From Streptomyces sp. NBC_00250 (GTDB lineage: Bacteria; Actinomycetota; Actinomycetes; Streptomycetales; Streptomycetaceae): DNA of 64,000 nt. This document shows positions 34,101-41,806 of the stretch, one piece after another. Each line of letters starts with the position of its first letter. The first letter of the stretch is position 1. The translations under genes and the position numbers were made by a program. The stretch spans positions 7,922,001-7,986,000 of the forward strand of contig NZ_CP108088.1 of assembly GCF_036192275.1 (NCBI RefSeq). Reading direction: 5' to 3'. The notes under the pieces were generated by a model. It searched no databases. It was given only the letters and a program-made list of their open reading frames with translations, and was not told the DNA's origin.

Positions 34101-34620
34101 GACCGGGGCCCAGCAGAACCGGAAGGGCAACGAACTGATCGGCCTCACCAGGGCCCTGCTGCATGCCGGGGCCAGAGCCGTGGTCGTCAGCCAGTGGGCG
34201 GTCAACGACGTCTCCACCGCCTTGCTGATGACCGGCCTCTACCGGGAGCTCGGGAGTGGGCGACCCGTCGCGGCGGCTCTGTCCACGGCGCGCGGTGAGG
34301 TCCGGACGATGAGCTTCCGCGACGCGGTGGTGCAGTGCGAGCGGCTCCGGAAGCTGTCGGCCAACCGGCCGATCGCCGTTCGGCTGGGTCATGACCTCGC
34401 CCAATTGCGACTGCGGGCCGGTGACGCGGCAGGGGCCCTGGCGGAGATCGAGAGACTGCTGGCGGACACCGGCCACGGCACCGACGAACACCAGGCCCTG
34501 ACCAACTTGAGGCGACAGGCCCGGTTCCAGCACGGCCGGCTGCGCGCCGACTACTCGCTGCCCGCCTTCGCCGCCCCGTTCTTCTGGGCCCCCTTCACCC
34601 TGGTAGGAGACTGGCGATGA
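31123..34620 (+). CDS. Membrane-anchored CHAT-domain (caspase-like) protease
   Basis: This 1165-residue protein has several N-terminal hydrophobic segments (about residues 30-200, e.g. LAGAAVPLLIVV, VLLPAATAMTVLEIGFALGAW). A helical, TPR-like middle follows (about 250-510). Seven pentapeptides ending in Pro occupy residues 524-558, then more helices. A C-terminal CHAT peptidase domain (about 785-1163) has the catalytic dyad His952 in LHLACHYG and Cys992 in VSGCETG, and closes with FFWAPFTLVGDW. About 85 residues of helical, TPR-like sequence are inserted before that closing motif. CHAT proteases cleave partner proteins and serve in programmed cell death and defence systems. ATG at 31132 is an alternative start. 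The gene overlaps the next by four bases (ATGA), so a coupled three-gene operon is likely. Confidence 0.85.
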   Translation: MSAMRLPSRERLRRYEDIQAQPTGLHDRWWRAVRLAGAAVPLLIVVRSGQPDSGAGSDVLRLLLAGLILLRAGIGERRMRAISRAARRGRCRSEAALLWTGTGLAALLPSGRATPDLWEVVLCAVLASAVTLFGCLYEFRTWPQVRGVSSFWVRGFGRLRTGFCYGWIPALIAVVQPDAVVLLPAATAMTVLEIGFALGAWRAGDWALRADAAVELLTTRIARDRFPLGLYAIARERWWETATRPPHRPDLALWELWLRHRELLSSRKGYDLVPMVWRPLSAVPTSEGEPWISAAEASAESLRRLCHQHIGRDSVQRRELSTTARIVTAMTAMARAEVSCSSGEFDYALRNRRYAAELYAAAGLHGNAAAARCLAADVLVFDLQRPEEAVGEVEQVADRPDLPRAVACLALVLKAVAGDRAAGLAAARMMPLDLRSAKGLFDELPTWLPFGSHYHQEIAFVRLVEQRFATMAETLGPGLPAQTRTRSMYTSFLDLYEMPAAHDLRQALQRARESLESGSTGVAGTGAPATGAPGTGVPDVAVPGIASPGTHVPGISAPVTAASDLAARAIAEEVVAAARSLGDLPHEAEARRLLARIAEAEHRWADLTTELLAVVDLVERMRERVSDGDTRIDLDLSPSCAQLIELVVDGRAPHLGPAQAVELAERSRSRLLLEVFGSSVDPELPVRLANLRERERGMEQGRVREGVLPQPGGTDFAHRDIHPAHQRRYRAARETVWAELEASGPLGAAYVRHRRGEPATFEELRAVLPPGVVLCELVRRGSRMLVLVVRADRPAPAAFAVPLDEDPDLLQLPAPAGPARWGKPLWLLARAVAQHSAPGETVWLVPDGSLHDLPLHAVEVAGVPLGERNPLCVTPSASLLRHRLGRDATSGVRRALVMADPDGDLPHARAEAHLIGSLLPQAEVHTGGSATRRLLLERLGSEPYDVLHLACHYGVDRAQPSGSAVRLADGRLTVEDFLSVRLDASLVVVSGCETGAQQNRKGNELIGLTRALLHAGARAVVVSQWAVNDVSTALLMTGLYRELGSGRPVAAALSTARGEVRTMSFRDAVVQCERLRKLSANRPIAVRLGHDLAQLRLRAGDAAGALAEIERLLADTGHGTDEHQALTNLRRQARFQHGRLRADYSLPAFAAPFFWAPFTLVGDWR

Positions 34621-35123
34621 CACTCGGCGAACTGCCCCTGGCTCCCGTCACCCCGTTGTCCGAAGCCGCGGCGGACGGCGGCTACGTCATGACGATGGAC
34701 GCGGAGGGCTGGCCCACCGCACTCGGCAGGCTCGACAACGCGGACGCAGGGCTTCCCCCGGCCGTGCTGCTGCCCGCACCGATGACCATGGTGGCGTTGT
34801 GCACCGGCGGTGCACTCGATCTGCTGGCCCTCAACCCCTACGGTGCGCTGGTCCATGACGGCGGTCGCACTCTGGGTGTGCTGGAACAGCACACCGTCTC
34901 CGCGTACTTGGTCACCCTGTCCGCCCGTGGCACGCTGCGGAACGACGTTCCGTCGCCCCTGGACTCCGTCCTCGCAGGTGCCTACGCCACCCCCGTCGCG
35001 CGTGTCGTCTGCCGCTGCGGCCTGCTCACCACCCTGACCGAGTACGACCCCGACTTCCCGCCGGCCTGCCCCGGGTCCGGAGCCGAGGCCACACCGCATC
35101 CGCTGGCCATCAGGGCGGAGTGA
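34617..35123 (+). CDS. Hypothetical protein coupled to the CHAT protease
   Basis: This 168-residue protein is not recognised. It is soluble, rich in short hydrophobic strands (VLLPAPMTMVALCTGGALDLLAL, HTVSAYLVTLSARG), and has a C-terminal Cys cluster (VCRCGLL and PPACPG) that could bind metal. It starts inside the CHAT stop codon (ATGA overlap) and is followed three bases later by a membrane protein gene. The close packing suggests it is a regulator, substrate or binding partner of the protease; this is inference from position only. Confidence 0.75.
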   Translation: MTLGELPLAPVTPLSEAAADGGYVMTMDAEGWPTALGRLDNADAGLPPAVLLPAPMTMVALCTGGALDLLALNPYGALVHDGGRTLGVLEQHTVSAYLVTLSARGTLRNDVPSPLDSVLAGAYATPVARVVCRCGLLTTLTEYDPDFPPACPGSGAEATPHPLAIRAE

Positions 35124-35126
35124 CCG

Positions 35127-36131
35127 GTGTTCACCACGACGCTGGGCGAGGCGGCCCAGTTCGCGGGCCGCCGGTTCGTCCGGGTCGCGCTGCTGCCCAG
35201 CCTCGTCTTCTGCTCCCTGCTGGGCGTCGTCGCGTTGGTCGGCGGAGAGCAGCCTCCCAGCGCCCTTCTGCGTACCTGGAGGGCCCAACCCGTCGAGTTC
35301 AAGGCACTGCTGGTGGGAGGGTTCCTGACCGCTGTGCTGCTCGTCTCCGCGTTCCTGGACTCGGCCCAGTCCGCCGTACTGAGGTACGCCGAAGGGTACT
35401 GGGGCCACCTCGCGGACCGGTCGCTCGGCCGGTTCGGACGCCGTTGTCACCGGCTGCGGTTGTTGAGGTCCGCCGACGTATCGCCACAGCACCTCTACCC
35501 ACCGAGGTCACGACTGCACGAGGTGCGGCCGACCCGCCTGGGGAACATTCTCAAGGCCGCGGAGCTGTACCCACAGCTGCGCTACGGAATCGATGCCGTA
35601 CTCGTCTGGCCCCGTCTGTTCCCCCTGCTCCCGGAAGGGTTGGCCGGAGCGCTGGCGACGGCGCGCGCGGAGCTGTCCGCGCTCCTGACCCGTGCCGTTC
35701 TCGCCTGCGCCTTCGCCGTACTCGGCGCCGCCTGGGTGGCGATCCGGAGCGGCCCGCCCACCCTGCTGCCGGCCTGCCTCTGGGGTGGTGTCCTGGTGGC
35801 CTGGACGTCCTACCGGGGCGCCCTGAACGCCGCGGTGGTGTACGGGCAGCACGTTCGGGTCGCCTTCGACCTGCACCGTCTGGATCTCCTGGAGGCGCTC
35901 GGCGAGGAGCGGCGCTCCGATCCGGAAGCGGAGCGGGAACGCTGGAAGCGGATCTGCCTGTTCTGGCACCGAGGGATTCCCCTGCATCACGAGACCCCGC
36001 CGGCCGAGAGTCCCCGGACGGCTCCCGACCTGCCCGTCGCACCGGCGGGCCGCGGCATCTCACTTACGCAACTGAGCTTGGCGGCTGCCGTCACCACCGG
36101 ACTCATGGGGGTCCTGACGCCGTACGTGTGA
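35127..36131 (+). CDS. Hypothetical membrane protein of the CHAT operon
   Basis: This 334-residue protein has about five hydrophobic segments: VALLPSLVFCSLLGVVALVG (about 20-40), FKALLVGGFLTAVLLVSAFL (about 58-78), ALLTRAVLACAFAVLGAAWV and LLPACLWGGVLVAW (about 185-225), and SLAAAVTTGLMGVL at the C-terminus. Basic cytosolic loops lie between (GRFGRRCHRLRLLRSADV). No family is recognised. GTG at 35127 follows the previous stop by three bases. With the membrane-anchored protease at the start of the operon, it may be an effector or scaffold in the same membrane complex, which is inferred. Confidence 0.75.
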   Translation: MFTTTLGEAAQFAGRRFVRVALLPSLVFCSLLGVVALVGGEQPPSALLRTWRAQPVEFKALLVGGFLTAVLLVSAFLDSAQSAVLRYAEGYWGHLADRSLGRFGRRCHRLRLLRSADVSPQHLYPPRSRLHEVRPTRLGNILKAAELYPQLRYGIDAVLVWPRLFPLLPEGLAGALATARAELSALLTRAVLACAFAVLGAAWVAIRSGPPTLLPACLWGGVLVAWTSYRGALNAAVVYGQHVRVAFDLHRLDLLEALGEERRSDPEAERERWKRICLFWHRGIPLHHETPPAESPRTAPDLPVAPAGRGISLTQLSLAAAVTTGLMGVLTPYV

Positions 36132-36244
36132 GGGCGGGGTTACGGGTCGGGCGCGCGGCTCACACGGATGGCCGATGCCCGATGCCGCGTCCCACCAGTA
36201 CGTTCACCGTGCCGATCTTGTGCACCCCCCACCGAGGAGTCACC

Positions 36245-36823
36245 GTGTCGCACCGTGTCCGGCTGCCCCGCTTCCTCCGCGCGCTCACCGGCGCCGCCCT
36301 GCTCGCCGTCGTCACCGTCGCACCCGCCTCGGCGGGTGGCGGCGTCGAGCTACGGCCGTCGATCTTCCCGCCCGACGGCCACGTCGGGCGGCTGGTGAAC
36401 GTGGGCACGGGCAAGTGCCTGGAGATCGCCGACGGTTCGCACGCGGACGGTGCCCGAGCACAGCAGTGGGACTGCGTGGGGGTGCGGCAGCAGTCCTGGC
36501 GATGGGAACTGAGGGGCATCTGGTACGACGAGTGGCAGCAGGAGCGCCACAACTACCGTCTGATCAACGTGGAGAGCGGCAAGTGCCTGGAGATCGCGGA
36601 CTTCTCGCATGCCGACGGCGCTCGTGCCCAGCAGTGGACGTGCGCCAACGTCGGCTCCCAGATCTGGGACTTCCCGTACGCCAGCTACCGGCGGACGATG
36701 ATCTACAACTTCCACAGCGGCAAGGCCCTGGAGATCGCCGACGGCTCGCGGGCCAACGGGGCCCGCGCGCAGCAGTGGCAGGTTCCCTACATCGTCCCGA
36801 ACCACATGCAGTGGGATTTCTGA
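36245..36823 (+). CDS. Secreted ricin-type beta-trefoil lectin-like protein
   Basis: This 192-residue protein has a signal peptide (RFLRALTGAALLAVVTVAPASAG) and a single RICIN domain. Three repeats, each with a KCLEIADGS- or KALEIADGS-like loop followed by ARAQQW, give the Q-x-W motifs of a beta-trefoil. Nothing else is attached, so it is a free carbohydrate-binding protein rather than a module of an enzyme. GTG at 36245 is preceded by GAGGAG. It lies between the CHAT operon and the large SGNH protein gene, in a group of exported proteins. The sugar ligand is unknown. Confidence 0.88.
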   Translation: MSHRVRLPRFLRALTGAALLAVVTVAPASAGGGVELRPSIFPPDGHVGRLVNVGTGKCLEIADGSHADGARAQQWDCVGVRQQSWRWELRGIWYDEWQQERHNYRLINVESGKCLEIADFSHADGARAQQWTCANVGSQIWDFPYASYRRTMIYNFHSGKALEIADGSRANGARAQQWQVPYIVPNHMQWDF

Positions 36824-36936
36824 AGCAACGGGTGTGGCGAGGACTCGCCACATGGCCACCCATGCGGGGGATGGCCAGCAGTGATTACGCTCCGTAACGT
36901 TCGGGGTGTTCACGCCGTCCGTCCCAGGAGGTCCCC

Positions 36937-39900
36937 ATGCGCCTGCTCGCCGCTGCCCTGGCATGCGCGGCCGCGATCGGACTCGTCGCGGCCACGACCC
37001 CCGAGCCCGCGCCCCGGAGCAGTCCACGGCCGGTCTCCGCGGAGCGAGCGGAGACCGGCGGGGACCTCGCATGGACCACCGCCGGTGATGCGGACGGCTT
37101 CCATGTCTTCGGCGCCCGGGAGTCGGAAGGGCACGACTGGCGCACCGTCACCTCACTGTCCGAACCCGGCATCGAGACCGACCGGTGGATCGGCAACGCC
37201 TGCCTGACGGCCTCCGGCCGCAGGCTCGTGGTCGTGTACGCCCCGAGGTCCTTCACGAACCGGCCGGAACTCTTCCTGCGCGGCGGGTTCACGGCGGTCG
37301 TGGACCTGGACACCGGAGCCGTGCGCAAACTTCCGGTGCGGACGACCCTCGCGTACTACAACCCCGGGTGCGGGGCCGGTGAAGAGGCCGTGCTCACACA
37401 GGCGGGCGACAGCGACCTCGGGAAGACCCGCCTGATGAGGCTGGACGCGGCCTCGGGCACCCTGGAGGCTCCGGTCACGGCGGCCGGTCAGCTCACGTCC
37501 GCCGTGCCGACGCCACAGGGGCTCGTCGCGGCCGGCGGCCCCCGACTGGTACGCGTGGACCCGGACGGCTCACTGCACACCCTGGCCCGCTCGACAGGCA
37601 CACCCTTCGAACTCCACCCCGACAACGAGGGCGGGGTGTGGTTCATGGACCGCACGCACGACCAGGTGCGCGTCCGACGCCACCACACCGACGGCACCCG
37701 CTCCTACGCCCTCGGCGCGACCGGACACGTGGGCCTCTCCCCGGGGGCGGGCGGCCGGGTGTTCCTGACGGGCCTTCCGAGCGAGAGGCGACTCCCGAAG
37801 AGCACCGTCCGCCCGGGAGCGGCGGAGGGCACGCTGCCGGCGACCGCGTCCTGGCTCGCCGTGCCGGCCACGGCGGACGCCTCCTCGGCAGGCGCGCTCG
37901 CGGTCGCCGACACCGAGTACGGCGAGGGGCGCCGGGCCGCCGGGCCGCGCATCACGACCGTGACCGCGCGCACCGGGCGACGGAGCGTGGAGGGTGTCCC
38001 CGACGAACGACGCGTGCCCGCCCTCCCGGAACAGGGTCATGCCCCGTCGCCCAGCACCAGGGCGCGTCCGCAGGCCGGGCCGCGCGCCCTCGAGGACCCC
38101 CACGACCCCGTCGACGTCGACCGCACCTGCTCCATCGCCCGGGGCGACGTCCGTACGCAGGTCTACCAACCGACCCCTCACCAGGTGGAGTGGGCCGCCG
38201 ACATGCTCGCCCAAGGGGGTCTCGACCTGGAGCGGCCGGCCGACTGGAAGGGCTCGGGCCTGCCCGCGTACGCGCCGCACCGCATGTTCCCGCCGGTTCC
38301 CCTCGCGGGCGGCGGACGGATCCCGGCGCAGATCCTGCTCGGCATCACGGCCCAGGAGTCCAACATGTGGCAGGCGTCCCGCCACACGGTGGAAGGGCTG
38401 ACCGGCAACCCGCTCATCGGGAACTACTACGGCATCCCGTTCAAGGTCGCCGCCGACGAGAACCAGTGGGACGTGGACTGGAAGCACGCCGACTGCGGCT
38501 ACGGCGTCACTCAGGTCACCGACGGCATGCGGATGGCCGGCCGGACGAAGCCCGATGAGGTCGCCCTGCCGCCCGACCAGCAGCGGGCCATCGCCGTGGA
38601 CTACGTCGCGAATCTCGCGGCGGCCGCCCGCATCCTGGCCGAGAAGTGGAACGAGCAGGCCGCGGCCGGCATGAGGGTCCACGACGGGGACCCGTCGCGC
38701 CTGGAGAACTGGTTCATGGCGATCTGGGCGTACAACAGCGGCTTCTACCCCAAGCAGGAAGCGGGCGAGCCGTGGGGGCTCGGCTGGCTGAACAACCCGG
38801 CCAACGCTCACTACCGCGAGAACCGGCTGCCGTTCCTCGACGGCCGGCCGGGCGACGCCTCGCACCCCCAGGAATGGCCCTACCCGGAGAAGGTCATGGG
38901 CTGGGCCGCGCACTCCATCGGCAAGACCACCGGCAACAACGGAGCCGGTTTCCAGCCCGCCTGGTGGAACACGAACGACCAGCGCGCCCAGGTCAAGCCG
39001 CCGCGGATGCTGTTCTGCCAGGTGAAGGCCAACGACTGCAACGGGCACCTCATGTTCGTCCCCGACGACCCGTCGGTCATGCCCACGAAGGCCGGGGAGA
39101 AGCCCGAACCGCCCAGCCACTGCGGGCACATCAACCCGGCCACAGGAAAGTACGACCTGAAGTGCTGGTGGCACGAGCCGGTGGCATGGAAGAAGGACTG
39201 CGCCACGGAGTGCGGCCACGAGAAGATCCGGTTCGACGCGGGAGAGCACTCGATTCCGCCCGACGTGGCGGTCCATCAGCCGAACTGCCAGGCCGAGGAC
39301 CTTCCCCAGGGAGTCCTGGTCGTGGACGACGTCCCCGCGGACGTGCCCGCCGTCACCCCCGCCGCGTGTCCGCGCCGTAGCGACGGCACGTTCACCTTCG
39401 ACTTCGCCAAGGACGGCCAGACCGGGGACTTCCTCTCCAAGGTCGACCTCCATCAGATCGGCGGAGGATTCGGCGGCCACTTCTGGTTCACCCACAGCCG
39501 GGCCGGGGCCCTCGGCGACCGTCTGAAGGTGACCGGGTGCTGGGAGCTCGGACGAGAGCTGGACGGCTGGGCCCGCGTCATGGTGCACATGCCGGATCAC
39601 GGCGCCCACACCCAACAGGCCGCGTACACCGTCCACACCGCGGACGGTCCGAAGCGCCGGACCCTGCTCCAGCGCACGGAGGAGAATCGTTGGGTGCCCC
39701 TCGGCGCCTTCCGGTTCACGGGGCGACCGCGCGTCGAGCTGACCTCCGTCACCGGCGGTGCGCCCGACGGGAAGGAGGACATCGCCTTCGACGCGATCGC
39801 GTTCCAACCCCTGCCGGGCAAGCCGCGGCACCAGGTCGTCACCCTCGGCGACTCCTTCGCGGCCGGCGAAGGCGCCTCGCCCATCACAGGGTCCAAGTAC

Positions 39901-40821
39901 TACCCCGAGTCCGACCGCATGGGCCTGACGGACTACCGCAACGCCTGCCACCGCTCGTACGCGGCGTGGTCCCGCAAGGCGCGTCTGCCGGACAGCCGTC
40001 ACACGCTCGGATACCGGACGGACGTCTGGGACCCGGACGTCGACGCGCACCTCCTGGCGTGCAGCGGGGCCCTCACACAGATGCTCCTGCCGATGGCCGC
40101 CCCTGGTCAGGAACCCGTACGCAATGCCTTCGGGCTGTCCGCCGAGGGCCAGCACCGCGAGCCCCCGCAGCTCGACAAGGGGTTCCTCGACGCGAACACC
40201 ACGCTGGTCCTGCTGTCCATCGGCGGTAACGACGCCGGGTTCACGGACATCTTCAAAACCTGCTTCGTCACCGTGGCCTGCCACGAGAACCTCGTCCTGA
40301 ACCTGGACGGCACGACGAGAAAGCGGATCACGGAGAAGGTGGCGCCCTCGGTGAAGACGGCCCTGCAAGAGATCGCCAAGGCCGCACCCAACGCCAAGAT
40401 CGTCGTCATGGGCTACGTGAAGCTGTTCACCGCCTCATGCGATGCCACGTCCCAGCCCGGCCAGACCGCCGCCCTCAACCCGGAGGCCGGAGAGGTCGAG
40501 TGGATGGGCGAGATCACGCTCCACCTGCGCGACGAGCTCGCCGGCGTGGTCAAGAACCTCCGCGAGTGGCCCGACCGGCTGGACGTCCACTTCACCGATC
40601 CGATCGACCGGTTCGGAGCACGAGGCGTGTGCGGGAACCCCGAGGCGGTCAACGCCGGCATTCCCAAGCCCACCCGCGGCGAGGGGGAGGAAGGCGGATT
40701 CCCCGGCCTCAACCCCCCGATGAGCCAGCAGTCCTTCCACCCCAACGAACTCGGCACGACCATCCTCGCCGACGCCCTCACCACCGACCTCCCGCTCTTC
40801 GGCTACCCCCGCGCCGGGTAG
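36937..40821 (+). CDS. Large secreted protein: propeller-like, transglycosylase-like and SGNH esterase domains
   Basis: This 1294-residue exported protein has a short signal (MRLLAAALACAAAIGLVAAT). A beta-strand-rich region of about residues 40-350 resembles a propeller. A lysozyme/transglycosylase-like region follows at about 420-640 (ILLGITAQESNMWQAS with candidate catalytic Glu474, and CGYGVTQVTDGMR). A golvesin/Xly-type binding domain sits around 800-955 (WVPLGAFRF and IAFDAIAFQPLP). The C-terminal SGNH hydrolase has VTLGDSFAAGEGA (Ser973), SIGGNDAGF and SFHPNE (His1268); the residue three before that His is Gln, not Asp. AGGAGG precedes the ATG. Likely substrates are cell-wall or surface polymers. 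Related large proteins occur in actinomycetes near secreted enzymes. Confidence 0.82.
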   Translation: MRLLAAALACAAAIGLVAATTPEPAPRSSPRPVSAERAETGGDLAWTTAGDADGFHVFGARESEGHDWRTVTSLSEPGIETDRWIGNACLTASGRRLVVVYAPRSFTNRPELFLRGGFTAVVDLDTGAVRKLPVRTTLAYYNPGCGAGEEAVLTQAGDSDLGKTRLMRLDAASGTLEAPVTAAGQLTSAVPTPQGLVAAGGPRLVRVDPDGSLHTLARSTGTPFELHPDNEGGVWFMDRTHDQVRVRRHHTDGTRSYALGATGHVGLSPGAGGRVFLTGLPSERRLPKSTVRPGAAEGTLPATASWLAVPATADASSAGALAVADTEYGEGRRAAGPRITTVTARTGRRSVEGVPDERRVPALPEQGHAPSPSTRARPQAGPRALEDPHDPVDVDRTCSIARGDVRTQVYQPTPHQVEWAADMLAQGGLDLERPADWKGSGLPAYAPHRMFPPVPLAGGGRIPAQILLGITAQESNMWQASRHTVEGLTGNPLIGNYYGIPFKVAADENQWDVDWKHADCGYGVTQVTDGMRMAGRTKPDEVALPPDQQRAIAVDYVANLAAAARILAEKWNEQAAAGMRVHDGDPSRLENWFMAIWAYNSGFYPKQEAGEPWGLGWLNNPANAHYRENRLPFLDGRPGDASHPQEWPYPEKVMGWAAHSIGKTTGNNGAGFQPAWWNTNDQRAQVKPPRMLFCQVKANDCNGHLMFVPDDPSVMPTKAGEKPEPPSHCGHINPATGKYDLKCWWHEPVAWKKDCATECGHEKIRFDAGEHSIPPDVAVHQPNCQAEDLPQGVLVVDDVPADVPAVTPAACPRRSDGTFTFDFAKDGQTGDFLSKVDLHQIGGGFGGHFWFTHSRAGALGDRLKVTGCWELGRELDGWARVMVHMPDHGAHTQQAAYTVHTADGPKRRTLLQRTEENRWVPLGAFRFTGRPRVELTSVTGGAPDGKEDIAFDAIAFQPLPGKPRHQVVTLGDSFAAGEGASPITGSKYYPESDRMGLTDYRNACHRSYAAWSRKARLPDSRHTLGYRTDVWDPDVDAHLLACSGALTQMLLPMAAPGQEPVRNAFGLSAEGQHREPPQLDKGFLDANTTLVLLSIGGNDAGFTDIFKTCFVTVACHENLVLNLDGTTRKRITEKVAPSVKTALQEIAKAAPNAKIVVMGYVKLFTASCDATSQPGQTAALNPEAGEVEWMGEITLHLRDELAGVVKNLREWPDRLDVHFTDPIDRFGARGVCGNPEAVNAGIPKPTRGEGEEGGFPGLNPPMSQQSFHPNELGTTILADALTTDLPLFGYPRAG

Positions 40822-40848
40822 GCCCGCAGAGCGAGGTCCCGAGCGCCA

Positions 40849-40873
40849 CGGGGCGGGACGCCGTTCCGCCCCG
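40849..40873 (+). terminator. Terminator hairpin after the SGNH gene
   Basis: CGGGGCGG (40849-40856) pairs with CCGCCCCG (40866-40873) over a 9-nt loop, about 28 nt after the stop codon and before the ABM gene on the same strand. Confidence 0.55.
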
Positions 40874-40922
40874 ATCGGCGCGTAGAGTAGGCGCGGGCGC
40901 GGTGTGATCATGAGGAGTATGG

Positions 40923-41495
40923 GTGACCGCCGTCAGCCTTGAGCAAGCCACCGTCCCCGCCGACACCGGCGAGGTGACCCTCCTGATAGCCCGCCGGGTG
41001 GAGCCCGGCTACGAGGCCGCGTTCGAGCTGTGGGCGAAGGGCATCCTCGACAGCGCCGCCGCCTTCCCCGGGCACCTGGGATACGGCCTCTTCCGCTCCT
41101 CCGGCGGCGACGCCCCGTGGTTCCTCGTCCACCGCTTCCGGGACGCGGAAGCATGCCGGGCCTGGCAGGAGTCGCCCGAGCGGGCGGCCTGGTTCGCCGA
41201 CTGCCGGGGGCACCATCACACGGAGGTCGCCCGGCGCCAACTGACCGGCATGGAGACCTGGTTCACCAAGCCGGGCTCGACACGGCCCGCTCCGCCCCGG
41301 TGGAAGATGGCGATCAGCGCGACCCTGGCGATCTATCCGATCTCCGTGCTCGGCAGTCTCTTCCTCGTACCACGCCTGACCATGCTCCCGGTCCTGCTCA
41401 GCAGTGCGGTCGTGGCCTGCGTCTTCAACGTGCTGATGACCTACGTGGCGATGCCCACGGTGAGCCGACTCCTGCGCGGCTGGCTCACCCCCTAG
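40923..41495 (+). CDS. Antibiotic biosynthesis monooxygenase-like protein with membrane tail
   Basis: This 190-residue protein has a ferredoxin-like ABM domain at residues about 15-115 (VTLLIARRVEPGYEAAFELWAKG, HLGYGLFRS, WFLVHRFRDAEACRAWQES). Two hydrophobic helices follow (ATLAIYPISVLGSLFLVP and LLSSAVVACVFNVLMTYVAM). This soluble-plus-membrane layout is found in actinobacterial proteins annotated as ABM; catalytic activity is not shown and the domain can act as a heme or small-molecule binder. GTG at 40923 has GAGGAG about 6 nt upstream. The sulfatase leader peptide gene begins 62 nt after it. Confidence 0.85.
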   Translation: MTAVSLEQATVPADTGEVTLLIARRVEPGYEAAFELWAKGILDSAAAFPGHLGYGLFRSSGGDAPWFLVHRFRDAEACRAWQESPERAAWFADCRGHHHTEVARRQLTGMETWFTKPGSTRPAPPRWKMAISATLAIYPISVLGSLFLVPRLTMLPVLLSSAVVACVFNVLMTYVAMPTVSRLLRGWLTP

Positions 41496-41557
41496 GGATG
41501 TCATGCCGACACAGGGTCCGTCATTTCATCTTCCGTATATGGAAACGGAGTTGGGGC

Positions 41558-41662
41558 ATGCCTAGTGTCGTGCGCATGGCAACAGGAATCCTCACTGTGC
41601 GCCGTCACGTCGACCAGGGGCGCGCGGCGAGCGCCCTCTGTACGGTCGCCCGGGCGCGCTGA
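41558..41662 (+). CDS. Putative Cys-responsive leader peptide upstream of second sulfatase
   Basis: This 34-codon ORF contains VRRHVDQGRAASALC and ends TVARAR. It shares RRHVD-x-x-R-x-x-SA-x-C with the leader upstream of the first sulfatase (7679-7771). GGAG lies 7 nt before ATG at 41558; an internal ATG at 41576 is an alternative. The stop is 144 nt before the sulfatase start. By analogy with sulfur-gene leaders in actinobacteria, Cys-codon stalling would signal low cysteine and allow sulfatase expression; this mechanism is inferred. Confidence 0.82.
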   Translation: MPSVVRMATGILTVRRHVDQGRAASALCTVARAR

Positions 41663-41806
41663 ACGCCTCCTTCCCCGCGGGACTCCCACCCGGCGCCCTC
41701 GCCCGGGTCCCGCCGCACGCACTCTTCCCAGCATCCCGGCCGGCGGCTCGTAGCCGCCCGTCCGTCGCGCCCCCGTGCGCCGACGTACCCAGGAGGAACG
41801 CACACC

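Noticed and set aside
37570..40368. 932-codon minus-strand frame
   Set aside because: Antisense to the secreted multi-domain protein; no recognisable motif or start site.
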